DNA of 64,000 bases from Pseudomonas sp. WS 5079 (GCF_012985465.1 NZ_JAAQWN010000002.1:1-64000), one strand, 5' to 3'; positions 17,557 through 26,172 are shown, counted from the stretch's first letter. The notes: generated by a model not told the origin, from the sequence alone. Numbers and translations: made by a program.

Positions 17557-18531
17557 TTAGCCTGCGAATAAGCCAGCCATCGCTTTGAGCCGCTTCTTGT
17601 ACAGCCGCCGCGCCTCCAGCGCCTCCTCCAGCGTCACCGCGACAAACCCCGCTCGCTGGTTAGGCTGCATCTGCCCGATCAGGTCCAGGTCGGCGCTGAT
17701 CACCGTGCCGATCATCGCGTAGCCGCCGCCTGATACCGCATCGCGGTGCAGCACGATCGGCTCCAGGCCAGCCGGGACCTGGATCGAGCCGATGGGGTAG
17801 CAACTGTCGACGATGTTCGATGGATCGGAGCCCGCGCCAAATGGCTGCTCCCGTGGCTGGAAGCTCAAGGCACTGCCACCCTTGAAGCGGTAGCCGATCC
17901 GATCGGCCTCGGAACCCACGGTCCAGGGCTCGGCGAAAAAGCTGCTTTTGGCTGCGGGCGTCAGGCGCTCGTAGTACAAGCCCGGCACCACGCGTAATGT
18001 CACATCGCCGCCCACCGAGCGGCGCAAGGCCATCGGCAAGCTATTGCCGGCACGGCCTTGGCCGCAGGTCTGGCCGATAGGCAACAGATCGCCCTCCTGC
18101 AAGCGCCGCCCGTGGAAACCGCCCAGCGCACCGAGGGTGTAAGTGGAGCGGCTGCCCAACACCAGCGGCACGTCGATCCCCCCGGCCACCGCCAGGTAGG
18201 TGCGCGCCCCGGCCACGGGAAACTCAAAACGCAGCACCTGACCGGCACGCACCTGGAACGCCGTGTCCTGGTGCACCACTTCACCGTCCAGGCGCGCAGA
18301 CATCAGCGCGCCACTGAGTGCCACCAGGGCGTCCTGTTGGAACTCCAGCTGCGGGCCAATCAGCGTGCATTCCAACCCCGCCGCCCCCGCCGGATTGCCC
18401 ACCAGATGGTTGGCCGCACTCAAGGCGTACTGATCCAGGGCGCCGGACGGCGGGATCCCCAAGTGGTAATACCCTTCACGCCCCAGGTCCTGCACGGAGG
18501 TGGCCAGGCCGGGCTTGAGCACCTTGATCAT
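17557..18531 (-). CDS. pxpC: 5-oxoprolinase subunit C (biotin-dependent carboxyltransferase-like)
   Basis: 324 residues. The AHS2/KipA-type domain is recognised by MIKVLKPGLATSVQDLGREG at the start and by GIPPSGALDQ, GGIDVPLVLGSRST and DRIGYRFKG. With PxpA and PxpB it forms the prokaryotic 5-oxoprolinase, which hydrolyses pyroglutamate to glutamate with ATP. Its ATG overlaps the pxpB stop (ATGA at 18528-18531), so the two are translationally coupled. The intact 3' end here is the source of the two truncated copies downstream; it keeps the EEAL codons they lack. Confidence 0.9.
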   Translation of the reverse strand: MIKVLKPGLATSVQDLGREGYYHLGIPPSGALDQYALSAANHLVGNPAGAAGLECTLIGPQLEFQQDALVALSGALMSARLDGEVVHQDTAFQVRAGQVLRFEFPVAGARTYLAVAGGIDVPLVLGSRSTYTLGALGGFHGRRLQEGDLLPIGQTCGQGRAGNSLPMALRRSVGGDVTLRVVPGLYYERLTPAAKSSFFAEPWTVGSEADRIGYRFKGGSALSFQPREQPFGAGSDPSNIVDSCYPIGSIQVPAGLEPIVLHRDAVSGGGYAMIGTVISADLDLIGQMQPNQRAGFVAVTLEEALEARRLYKKRLKAMAGLFAG

Positions 18532-19406
18532 ACGAGCGCCTCCTGCAGGGTTTTCGGGTAGCCGACCGGGTCGGCAAAAAAAGCGTCCAGGGAAAATTCC
18601 ACCGGGCGAATGCGCAAATCGAAACGCCCGGCCTCCACCTCGGCCACCGCCAAGTCGTAGGCATCCCGGTCGATGGGCTTGAATTGCACGATATCGCCGG
18701 GGCGGAAGAACACCATGTGTTCCTTGAGATAGGCCAACTGCTGGGCCGGGTCGTAGATCGGCGCCGGGGTCACGCCAAACATCTGGTAACCCCCCGCGCC
18801 GCGCACTGAGTAGATACAGCCGAAACAGCCGCCATGGCCGAGGGTCAGCTTTGGCGTGTCGGTGCGTGGGCGCAGGTATTTGGGCACCTGCAACTGGCGT
18901 TCGCGCTCGACCATCTGGAACATGAACGGCAGGCCCGCCACAAAGCCGACCATCGACACAAACCACGGCGCGCCACTGTGGGCTGCGATAAACGCCTCGA
19001 CATCCGCCAGGCCATTGATCCGCGCCGCGTACTCAAGGTCAGTGCCCGTCGGGTCCTGGTGTCGGTCGCGAAAACGCATCAGGGTTTCATGGGTCCAGGG
19101 GTCGTTGTACAGCACCGGAATCTCGATGATCCGCGTGTGCAAGGTGCGCTCGGCCACGGCCTGGGCCTCGGCGCTTTGCACCGCATCGAGCAGCACCTGG
19201 GGGGCGATCAGGTCGGGGTCGAAGCGGATCTGGAACGAGGCGTTGGCCAGGCAGATATCCAGCACGCCGGGCAGCTCCAGGCGCTGCACCGCGCGGGTGA
19301 CGGCCATGCCCTTGAAGAACGCCTCCAGGGACATGCTTTCGCTGACCTCGGCGAACAAATGCTCATCGGCGCCAAAGCTGTAGCGAATCGGGGATGTTTC
19401 AGCCAT
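18528..19406 (-). CDS. pxpB: 5-oxoprolinase subunit B (KipI-like)
   Basis: 292 residues, longer than the roughly 220 of E. coli PxpB. The AHS1/KipI core includes RYSFGADEHLFAEVSE at the N-terminus, the central FVAGLPFMFQM, and GGCFGCIYSVRGAGGYQMFG near the end. It is part of the PxpABC 5-oxoprolinase complex. The ATG at 19406 follows AGAGGAA; an earlier in-frame ATG would add residues without family resemblance. It lies 59 bp downstream of pxpA and overlaps pxpC by 4 bp. The extra length is mostly C-terminal (after about 225) and may be lineage-specific. Confidence 0.9.
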   Translation of the reverse strand: MAETSPIRYSFGADEHLFAEVSESMSLEAFFKGMAVTRAVQRLELPGVLDICLANASFQIRFDPDLIAPQVLLDAVQSAEAQAVAERTLHTRIIEIPVLYNDPWTHETLMRFRDRHQDPTGTDLEYAARINGLADVEAFIAAHSGAPWFVSMVGFVAGLPFMFQMVERERQLQVPKYLRPRTDTPKLTLGHGGCFGCIYSVRGAGGYQMFGVTPAPIYDPAQQLAYLKEHMVFFRPGDIVQFKPIDRDAYDLAVAEVEAGRFDLRIRPVEFSLDAFFADPVGYPKTLQEALV

Positions 19407-19465
19407 GTCTGTTCCTCTTGGAATCATTGTAGAAAGGCAGGCAAAAATCATGCAGGGGCTGCGGT

Positions 19466-20224
19466 TCAGACGGGTGTGCGCACCACGATCCCCGCCTGGT
19501 CCAGGGCCCTGCGGGTCGCCTCCACCAGGTCCAGGGCGCCCGGCGTATCGCTGTGCAGGCAGATGGAATCGAATTCGATAAACAGGTCTTCGCCCTCGAC
19601 GGTGCGCACCAGCCCCATCTGGCAGGCCCGCAGCACACGCGCCGCCACTGTCGCCGGGTCCAGGGCGCGCACGTTGCGGGTAAACACGATGGAGCCGGAC
19701 AGATCGTACTCACGGTCGGCATAAAACTCGCGTACTACCGGCTGCCCCAGTTCCTTGGCAATGCGCCAGATCACCGAGCCGGGCATGCAATACAGCAGCA
19801 ATTCAGGCTCCAGGCGTTGCAGGTTTTCCACCAGCAGGCGGGCCGCTTCTTCGTCCCGGGCCAGGTGCATGTAGAGCGCGCCATGGGGCTTGATGTGCTG
19901 CAAGGTCACGCCCTGCACCCGCGCCAATTCGCGCAGGGCGCCCAGTTGGTAGAGCATGTCGTCCACCAGTTCCTGGGCCGGGGCGTTGATGTGGCGGCGG
20001 CCGAACCCCACCAGGTCGCGAAAGCCCGGGTGCGCGCCAATGGCCACGCCCAACTGCTTGGCGCGCTCGATGGTGCGGCGCATGGTGCCGGGGTCGCCGG
20101 CATGAAAGCCGGTGGCGACGTTGGCGGAGCTGATAAACGCCATCAGCTCATTGTCCACACCGTCGCCAATGGTCCAGGGGCCGAAGCTTTCGCCCATGTC
20201 CGAGTTGAAATCCACTGTCTGCAT
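19466..20224 (-). CDS. pxpA: 5-oxoprolinase subunit A (LamB/YcsF family)
   Basis: 252 residues. The LamB/YcsF signature is plain: [12 protein letters not shown] (residues 4-15), [28 protein letters not shown] and [12 protein letters not shown]. It is the first gene of pxpABC and supplies the metal-dependent ring-opening subunit that acts on 5-oxoproline. Transcription probably starts in the 118-bp gap before the divergent LysR gene, where a symmetrical operator is present. Confidence 0.93.
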   Translation of the reverse strand: MQTVDFNSDMGESFGPWTIGDGVDNELMAFISSANVATGFHAGDPGTMRRTIERAKQLGVAIGAHPGFRDLVGFGRRHINAPAQELVDDMLYQLGALRELARVQGVTLQHIKPHGALYMHLARDEEAARLLVENLQRLEPELLLYCMPGSVIWRIAKELGQPVVREFYADREYDLSGSIVFTRNVRALDPATVAARVLRACQMGLVRTVEGEDLFIEFDSICLHSDTPGALDLVEATRRALDQAGIVVRTPV

Positions 20225-20301
20225 CGGGGCTGCTCCGCAAGGGTTCGTGCCAAGGAAAATAGGCTGGCCCTTGACCCCTTGGGAAGATCTATTATCAGAT
20301 A

Positions 20302-20327
20302 GGGTATCTTCGGAAAATCAGATACCC
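20302..20327 (+). promoter_or_regulatory. Palindromic operator between pxpA and its LysR gene
   Basis: GGGTATCT-N10-AGATACCC is a perfect inverted repeat with 8-bp arms, ending 15 bp before the LysR start codon. A partial extra half-site (ATCAGATA) occurs at 20294-20301. The layout suits LysR autoregulation and control of pxpABC. Confidence 0.7.
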
Positions 20328-20342
20328 CCAAGAGAAATCCCC

Positions 20343-21260
20343 ATGTCGCTTACGCTGCGCCAGGTTCGCTACTTTGTCGCCACCGCCGAAATCGGCCAGA
20401 TTTCCCAGGCGGCGATTCACCTGAATATCTCCCAGTCGGCAGTGACCACCGCGATCAAGGAGCTGGAAGCCATGCTCGGCGCCCAGCTGTTTGTACGCTC
20501 GGCCCAGGGCATGAACCTGACCGACGCCGGCCGGCATTTTCTCAACCGCGCCTACGTGATTGTGCGCAGTGTCGACGATGCCCTCAGCAGCCCGCTGCCA
20601 GACTTGCGCGCCAGCGGCGTGCTGCGGGTCGCGGCCAGTTACACGGTGTTGGGTTACTTCCTGCCGCACCACTTGCAACGCCTGGAGCATTGGCACCCGG
20701 ACGTGACCATCGAAGTCTTCGAGCAGGAGCGCCAGGCCATCGAACAGGGGCTGCTGGATGGCCAGTTCGAGATGGCCGTGGTGCTCACCGCCAACCTCAC
20801 CCACCCGGATATCGTCTCGCAAATCCTGTTCAATTCCGAACGCCGCCTGTGGCTGCCCAGCCACCACCCGCTGTGTGAACGGCGTGCGGTGAGCCTGGCG
20901 GATGTGGCGCAGGAACCCTATATCCTGCTGACTGTGGACGAGGCCGAGCAAAGTGCCATGCGTTATTGGGAGCAGGCCGGGCAGACGCCCAAGGTGCGGC
21001 TGCGCACCAGTTCGGTAGAGGCGGTGCGCAGTATGGTGGCCAATGGCAGTGGCGTGGCGATTCTGTCCGACCTGGTCCACCGCCCCTGGTCCCTGGAAGG
21101 CAAACGCATCGAGACCTTGAGCGTGACTGACAAGGTCGCGCCCATGAGTGTCGGCCTGGCCTGGCACCGTGAGCGCACCTTTACCCCGGCGATGCAGGCG
21201 TTCCGCGACTACTTCCACGATGCCTTCCTCGCCCCCCAGCAACTATCGACACGCCGTTAA
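20343..21260 (+). CDS. LysR-family regulator divergent from pxpABC
   Basis: 305 residues. The winged HTH is at about residues 2-60 (LRQVRYFVATAEIGQISQAA, then LNISQSAVTTAIKELEAMLG). The effector domain runs from about 90 to 300. It starts right after the palindrome and is divergent from pxpA, so regulation of pyroglutamate use is the likely role. Its stop overlaps the convergent LysR gene by four bases. Confidence 0.9.
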   Translation: MSLTLRQVRYFVATAEIGQISQAAIHLNISQSAVTTAIKELEAMLGAQLFVRSAQGMNLTDAGRHFLNRAYVIVRSVDDALSSPLPDLRASGVLRVAASYTVLGYFLPHHLQRLEHWHPDVTIEVFEQERQAIEQGLLDGQFEMAVVLTANLTHPDIVSQILFNSERRLWLPSHHPLCERRAVSLADVAQEPYILLTVDEAEQSAMRYWEQAGQTPKVRLRTSSVEAVRSMVANGSGVAILSDLVHRPWSLEGKRIETLSVTDKVAPMSVGLAWHRERTFTPAMQAFRDYFHDAFLAPQQLSTRR

Positions 21261-22153
21261 AGCTGGGCCTTCAAGGTGGCCGACAACCAGTCCATCAGCA
21301 CCCGTACCCGTAGCGGCAAGTGGCGCTGGCCGGCATACAGCATCGATACATCCAGCGCAGGCGCGGGATAGTCGGGGAGCACCGCCACCAATTCGCCCTT
21401 TTCGAGCAATTCGCGGATACCCAGCCCCGGTACCTGAATGATCCCGAAACCGGCGAGGCATGCCGACTGGTACGCATCCGTGCTGCTGACCGTGACCCGC
21501 CCGGCCATGGCAATACGTTGCACCTTGTTGCCCTGCACATATTCAAAACCCGCGGAGCGCGCACCCAGCGGCCGCACGTAATGCACCAGTTGATGGGCGG
21601 CCAGATCGGCCAGGGTCTTGGGTTCGCCATAGCGTTGCAGGTAACCGGGGCTTACGCAGTTGATCATCGGCATGCTGCACAACAGGCGCGCCACCACGGA
21701 CTGGTCTGGTTGTACGCCCACGCGCAACACACAATCAAAACCTTCGGCCAGCAGGTCGACCTGGCGGTCGGAGCTGCTGATTTGCAGCTCGATCAAGGGG
21801 TGCCGGTCCATAAACTCCGGCAGGTGCGGCAGGATCACCTTACGTGCCATCACATTGGGCATGTCGATACGGATCCCCCCGGTCAATTGCGCCTCGTCCT
21901 GGCGAAACAACCCCTCCAGCTCTTCCATATGGGCCAGCAGGTCCTTGCTGCGCTCATACAGCACGCGCCCGTCCTGGGTCGCCTGCACCTTGCGCGTGGT
22001 GCGCTGCAACAGGCGCGTGCCCAACAGGTCTTCGAGGGCGCGCACCTGCTCGGACACCGTCGAGCGCGGTAGCCCCAGGCTGTCGCCGGCCTGGGTGAAA
22101 CTCGACAGTTCGGTGACCCGCACAAAGGTGCGCAACAGGTCCAGCTTGTTCAT
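21257..22153 (-). CDS. LysR-family regulator divergent from an SDR gene
   Basis: 298 residues. HTH: MNKLDLLRTFVRVTELSSFT, then LGLPRSTVSEQVRALEDLLG. The effector domain has RIDMPNVMARKVILPHLPEF and ends with the common DWLSATL helix. The subtype resembles the large DsdC/PtrA-like cluster that often sits beside oxidoreductase genes. The ATG at 22153 is chosen because it begins the HTH. Its likely target is the divergent SDR gene, with an imperfect 18-bp palindrome between them. Confidence 0.9.
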   Translation of the reverse strand: MNKLDLLRTFVRVTELSSFTQAGDSLGLPRSTVSEQVRALEDLLGTRLLQRTTRKVQATQDGRVLYERSKDLLAHMEELEGLFRQDEAQLTGGIRIDMPNVMARKVILPHLPEFMDRHPLIELQISSSDRQVDLLAEGFDCVLRVGVQPDQSVVARLLCSMPMINCVSPGYLQRYGEPKTLADLAAHQLVHYVRPLGARSAGFEYVQGNKVQRIAMAGRVTVSSTDAYQSACLAGFGIIQVPGLGIRELLEKGELVAVLPDYPAPALDVSMLYAGQRHLPLRVRVLMDWLSATLKAQL

Positions 22154-22187
22154 GGTGGCGCCCCGTGATTGTTCGACTGATCCGACC

Positions 22188-22205
22188 AGTGATTCCGGAT
22201 TCACT
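22188..22205 (+). promoter_or_regulatory. Imperfect palindrome in the LysR/SDR gap
   Basis: AGTGATTCCGGATTCACT is symmetric except for one base pair. It lies 35 bp from the LysR start and 71 bp from the SDR start, so it is a candidate binding site of the LysR protein. Confidence 0.45.
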
Positions 22206-22275
22206 CTGTTTATCACGCAATACCCGGACAAATACACTCATTCCACCATTACCCACCCGCTCCGAGGACTGCACC

Positions 22276-23034
22276 ATGACCCGTAAAATCGCATTGATCA
22301 CCGGCGCCAGCCGTGGCTTGGGCAAAAGCACCGCCCTGCATCTGGCCGCGCAAGGCATCGATATTGTCGGCACCTACTACAGCAAGGCCGCTGAGGCCCA
22401 GGCGGTGGTGGCAGAGATTGAACAGCTCGGCGGCCGCGCCGCCATGCTGCAACTGGATGTAAGCCAGAGCGCCACGTTCGACGGGTTTGTCAGCCAGCTC
22501 GGCGAGGTCCTGCAAGCGCATTTCGCCCAGGCGCATTTCGATTTCCTGATCAACAACGCCGGGATCGGCACCCATGCCAGCTTTGTCGAGACCACCGAAG
22601 CGCAGTTCGATCAAATGGTCGCGATCCACCTCAAGGGCCCGTTCTTCCTGACCCAGAAGCTCCTGGCGCTGCTCGTCGATGGCGGGCGCATCATCAATAT
22701 CTCCAGCGGCCTGGCCCGCTTCAGCCTGCCCGGTTATGCCGCCTACGCCTCAATGAAAGGCGCGGTGGAAGTGCTGACCCGTTACCAGGCCAAGGAATTG
22801 GGCGCACGGGGGATCAGCGTCAACACCCTCGCCCCCGGTGCCATCGAGACCGACTTCGGTGGCGGCGCGGTACGCGACAACGCCGGCATCAATGCCTTTG
22901 TCGCCAGCAACACGGCCCTGGGTCGGGTCGGCTTGCCGGACGACATTGGCGGGGCGATCTCCACCTTGCTGGCCGATGGCAGCAAATGGATCAATGGGCA
23001 GCGTATCGAGGCGTCGGGCGGAATGTTCGTCTGA
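22276..23034 (+). CDS. Short-chain dehydrogenase/reductase
   Basis: 252 residues, classical SDR length. The NAD(P)-binding motif TGASRGLG is at about 9-16, NNAGIGTH at about 94, the catalytic Ser in INISSGLARFS, and the catalytic Tyr-x3-Lys in YAAYASMKG. The C-terminal loop with ETDFGGG and ASGGMFV is also typical. Substrate unknown. It is divergent from a LysR gene, which probably controls it. Confidence 0.9.
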   Translation: MTRKIALITGASRGLGKSTALHLAAQGIDIVGTYYSKAAEAQAVVAEIEQLGGRAAMLQLDVSQSATFDGFVSQLGEVLQAHFAQAHFDFLINNAGIGTHASFVETTEAQFDQMVAIHLKGPFFLTQKLLALLVDGGRIINISSGLARFSLPGYAAYASMKGAVEVLTRYQAKELGARGISVNTLAPGAIETDFGGGAVRDNAGINAFVASNTALGRVGLPDDIGGAISTLLADGSKWINGQRIEASGGMFV

Positions 23035-23037
23035 CCC

Positions 23038-23478
23038 TCACACTTGCTCTGGCGCACGTTGCTGCAGGAACTTTTCCCGCAGCACGTCGTAGCCCCAGTG
23101 GTACACATAGGTGTACGGCAGGAAGAACAGCAGCACGCCGATATCCAGGATAAACGCCTGCATCAGGCTGATATTGAGCCACGCGGCAATCAGCGGTACG
23201 GCAAACAGAATCAGCCCACCCTCGAACAGCAGGGCGTGCATGATCCGGGTCTTGACGCTATTGGCCAGTTGCAGGCGCACCTTGAGGCGGTCGAACACGC
23301 TGTTGAAGATCATGTTCCACGTCAACGCCAACAGGCTGATGGCCAGGGTCACCGCGCCCATTTCCAGGGCTGGGCGACCGGTGATCCAGACCAGCAACGG
23401 GGTACAGATCAGCAAGGCCAGGCCTTCGAAGCCAAGGGCCTGGAAAACACGTTCGGTGATGGACTTGGTGGTGTTCAT
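23038..23478 (-). CDS. PACE-family efflux transporter (AceI-like)
   Basis: 146 residues, four membrane helices arranged as two bacterial transmembrane pair (BTP) units. The first has ERVFQALGFEGLALLICTPL and TWNMIFNSVFD, the second has RIMHALLFEGGLILFAVPLIAAWL and YTYVYHWGYD, matching the PACE pattern of a conserved Glu in the first helix. PACE pumps export biocides such as chlorhexidine and short polyamines. The divergent LysR gene resembles the AceI/AceR arrangement. The ATG at 23478 places the first helix correctly. Confidence 0.9.
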   Translation of the reverse strand: MNTTKSITERVFQALGFEGLALLICTPLLVWITGRPALEMGAVTLAISLLALTWNMIFNSVFDRLKVRLQLANSVKTRIMHALLFEGGLILFAVPLIAAWLNISLMQAFILDIGVLLFFLPYTYVYHWGYDVLREKFLQQRAPEQV

Positions 23479-23568
23479 AGGTGTTGCTCTGTGAATGTCT
23501 TGGGTTGCCATCATCGCGCCCTGAAACGATACTTCATAATCAATAACCATCGATCAAGGCGATAGATC

Positions 23569-24423
23569 ATGGCTTCTCATGAAGTGTTGCAAGCGTTTGT
23601 GCAGGCGGCGACCCAAGGCTCGTTTTCGGCGGCGGCGCGCAAGCTGGGCAAGAGCCAGTCGACAGTCAGCGCCGCAGTGGCCAGCCTGGAAATTGATCTG
23701 GACGTGGTGCTATTCGACCGCAGCAGCCGCAAGCCCAGCCTGACCCCGGCCGGGCACGTTCTGCTGCAACGGGCCGAGCAGGTGCTGGAGGCCAGCAGTC
23801 GCCTGGAGCTTGCCGCCAGCCAGTTATCCCAGGGGCTGGAGCCCAAGCTCAGTATTGCCATGTCTGATACCTATCAGTCGGGGCGCTTTGAAACGCTGCT
23901 CGGTGCCCTGGAGCAGCGCTATCCGGACCTGGAGCTGGAGTGGTTGATTGCCGAATGCGAAGACCTCATCGCCCTGGTGCAAAGCGGGCGCGCGCAGTTG
24001 GCGTTTATCGAGGCGCAGGAGGTCTACCCGCCAGACCTGACCCATGCCACCATCGAGGAGCGCGCACAACTTGCGCTGTTTGTGTCCCCGCGGCACGCAC
24101 TGGCCAGCCTCGATGGTATCGACCAGCAAACCCTGCAACAGTACCGGGAGCTGCGCCTGGCAAGCATCATCAACCCCAATGAAAACCGGCTGACCGGCCG
24201 AGTCTGGTCCGCCCCCAGCTTTTTGATGCTGATGGAGATGGCCATCCTCGGCTTTGGCTGGGCCCCCTTGCCGAGCTGGCTGGTGGAGCGCTTTGCCAAT
24301 GGCCAACTGGTGGAGCTCAAGGCTCGCGGCTGGCCGCGCTCGGTGGCGGTGGATGCGTTGTGGTCGCGGCAACACCCGCCGGGCCCGGCGGGGAGTTGGT
24401 TGCTGCAAAAGATGCTCGAATAA
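23569..24423 (+). CDS. LysR-family regulator divergent from PACE pump
   Basis: 284 residues. HTH at about 3-60 (VLQAFVQAATQGSFSAAARK, then LGKSQSTVSAAVASLEIDL), effector domain at about 90-284. It is slightly short for the family. The divergent orientation to the PACE gene parallels AceR, the LysR activator of aceI in Acinetobacter. Whether it responds to polyamines or biocides is inference. The 90-bp gap contains AT-rich repeats around ATCGATC and GATAGAT. Confidence 0.88.
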   Translation: MASHEVLQAFVQAATQGSFSAAARKLGKSQSTVSAAVASLEIDLDVVLFDRSSRKPSLTPAGHVLLQRAEQVLEASSRLELAASQLSQGLEPKLSIAMSDTYQSGRFETLLGALEQRYPDLELEWLIAECEDLIALVQSGRAQLAFIEAQEVYPPDLTHATIEERAQLALFVSPRHALASLDGIDQQTLQQYRELRLASIINPNENRLTGRVWSAPSFLMLMEMAILGFGWAPLPSWLVERFANGQLVELKARGWPRSVAVDALWSRQHPPGPAGSWLLQKMLE

Positions 24424-24436
24424 CCTCCGCCGGCGC

Positions 24437-25666
24437 CTACACAGGCCTATCGGTGCAGGTTGCCAGGCGTCGTTCGATGAAGCGTTTTTCCGGCATTTGC
24501 TGGGTCAGGCACAGGGCTTTTTCATACGCCTGGCGCGCCTCTTTCATACGTCCCAATTGCCGGCAGAACTCGCCACGCGCTGAATGCGCCAGGTGGTAAT
24601 CCAGCAACTCGCCGCGCGCCAGGATCCCCTCGACCTGTTGCAACCCCGCCAATGGCCCATCGCGCATGGCCACGGCGGCGGCGCGGTTGAGCTCGATCAC
24701 CGGGGACGGCAGCATCCTCAGCAGCACGTCATACAGGCCAATAATCTGTGGCCAATCGGTCTGCGCCGCACTCGGCGCCTCGGCGTGCACCGCGGCAATT
24801 GCTGCTTGCAGGCCGTAAGGGCCAAAACGCCGGGTGGCCAGGGCCTGCTCCACCAACGCGCAGCCTTGGGCAATCAACGCTGCATCCCACAACGTCCGGT
24901 CCTGTTCATCCAGCAGCACCAACTCAGCAGCGGGCGATAACCGGGCCGGGCGCCGGGACTCATGGAGCAGCATCAACGCCAGCAGGCCCATGACTTCCGG
25001 CTCCGGCAGCAACTCCAGGAGCAGGTGGCCCAGGCGTATGGCCTCGCGGGTCAAGTCGTCACGGGTCAGGTCGGCGCCCATGGACGCCGAATAACCCTCG
25101 TTGAATACCAGGTAAATCACGCGCAGTACGCTGTCCAGGCGCTCAGGCAACTCCGCCAGCCCTGGAACTTGGTAGGGGATTTTCGCCTCGCGGATCTTGC
25201 CCTTGGCGCGCACGATGCGTTGGGCAATGGTGGCCGGCGTGACCAGGAAGGCTCGGGCAATTTCCTCGGTGCTGAGGTCACAAATCTCACGCAGGGTAAG
25301 TGGCACCTGCGCATCGGCTGCCAGCGCCGGATGGCAGCAGGTGAAGATCAGGCGCAGGCGGTCGTCTTCCACGTCTTCGGTACTCCAGTCAGCCGCTTCC
25401 AGCGCATCGGCCTGCTCCTGCAGCAACGGGGTGAAACGGGCCTGGCGGCGCAAGCGGTCGATGGCCTTGAAGCGCCCGGTCGACACCAGCCACGCCCCAG
25501 GGTTGTCGGGCACGCCATCCTGCTGCCAGCGCTCGACCGCGACGAAGAACGCCTCGTGCAAGGCTTCTTCGGCGAGATCGAAATCCCCCAGCAGGCGAAT
25601 CAAGGTCGCCAGGACGCGCCGCGAGTCACTGCGGTAGACCGCCTCGACCCGGGCCTTGACGGTCAA
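24437..25666 (-). CDS. ECF sigma factor of the SigJ/ECF42 type
   Basis: 409 residues. Sigma-2 at about 10-75 (RVLATLIRLLGDFDLAEEAL, VPDNPGAWLVSTGRFKAIDRLRR), sigma-4 at about 110-165 (PLTLREICDLSTEEIARAFLV), and a C-terminal DUF6596-type TPR-like extension of about 230 residues. That extension and the neighbouring YciI gene are typical of the ECF42 group, which has no anti-sigma factor and uses the extension for control. I place the start at the TTG at 25666, overlapping the stop of the SRPBCC gene (TTGA). An in-frame ATG at 25720 is the alternative but would overlap that gene by 58 bp. Confidence 0.85.
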   Translation of the reverse strand: MTVKARVEAVYRSDSRRVLATLIRLLGDFDLAEEALHEAFFVAVERWQQDGVPDNPGAWLVSTGRFKAIDRLRRQARFTPLLQEQADALEAADWSTEDVEDDRLRLIFTCCHPALAADAQVPLTLREICDLSTEEIARAFLVTPATIAQRIVRAKGKIREAKIPYQVPGLAELPERLDSVLRVIYLVFNEGYSASMGADLTRDDLTREAIRLGHLLLELLPEPEVMGLLALMLLHESRRPARLSPAAELVLLDEQDRTLWDAALIAQGCALVEQALATRRFGPYGLQAAIAAVHAEAPSAAQTDWPQIIGLYDVLLRMLPSPVIELNRAAAVAMRDGPLAGLQQVEGILARGELLDYHLAHSARGEFCRQLGRMKEARQAYEKALCLTQQMPEKRFIERRLATCTDRPV

Positions 25667-26139
25667 TCGGGCATGCCCTGGGTCACCAGCGCCACCAGCC
25701 GGTCCAGGCTCTCGCCCCACCCCTGGTGAAAGCCCATGGCTTCGTGGGCCTGTTTGTCGGCTTCAGTCCAATGCATGGCGCGCGCGGTGTAGCGGGTCTT
25801 GCCGGCAACGTCCTCGAAGGTCACTTCGGCGCTCATGAACGGCTTGCTCGATGGGATCCAGCCGGGCAGGAACGCATCGGTAAACACCAGGCGGCGCGGC
25901 GCGTCGATCTCCAGGAACACGCCCTGGGTCGGATACTCGCTGCCGTCGGGCGCGCGCATCAGGGTGCGAAACAGACCACCGACCCACAGGTTCATTTCGC
26001 ACTCCGGCGTGGTCATGCCGTGTGGGCCCCACCATTGCTGCAACAACGCAGGCTCGGTCCAGGCACGGAACACCCGGCTCGGCGGGGCGTCGATCATGCG
26101 GCTGATGGACAGTTCGAATGCAGCGGGTTGAGTGTTCAT
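25663..26139 (-). CDS. SRPBCC (AHSA1-like) domain protein
   Basis: 158 residues. The START-like fold is recognised by ISRMIDAPPSRVFRAWTEPALLQQWWGP at the start and by WTEADKQAHEAMGFHQGWGESLDRL at the end, both standard for AHSA1/YndB proteins. Such proteins bind hydrophobic ligands or act as co-chaperones; the real function here is unknown. It lies between the YciI and sigma genes in one operon, with a 4-base overlap to the sigma gene. Confidence 0.88.
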   Translation of the reverse strand: MNTQPAAFELSISRMIDAPPSRVFRAWTEPALLQQWWGPHGMTTPECEMNLWVGGLFRTLMRAPDGSEYPTQGVFLEIDAPRRLVFTDAFLPGWIPSSKPFMSAEVTFEDVAGKTRYTARAMHWTEADKQAHEAMGFHQGWGESLDRLVALVTQGMPD

Positions 26140-26172
26140 GGATAAACCTCCTGAGTCTTGTGATTGTTGGGT

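Larger units (their letters stand above)
16891..17709. repeat. Triplicated 270-bp module: REP pair plus pxpC 3' end
   Basis: Three tandem copies start at 16891, 17161 and 17431, exactly 270 bp apart. Each begins TGAATCACCACACAGC, holds an inverted REP pair, and then the 3' end of pxpC up to CACCGTGCC. The first two copies continue from CACCGTGCC into TTCTGA, the third into the intact gene. Copies 1 and 2 lack 12 bp present in copy 3. A few single-base differences distinguish the copies (for example GGGAGAGGG against GGGAGCGGG), so they have begun to diverge. Confidence 0.97.

Noticed and set aside
16891..17709. CRISPR-like regular spacing
   Set aside because: Period is 270 bp with whole-unit identity; there are no short repeats with unique spacers and no cas genes.
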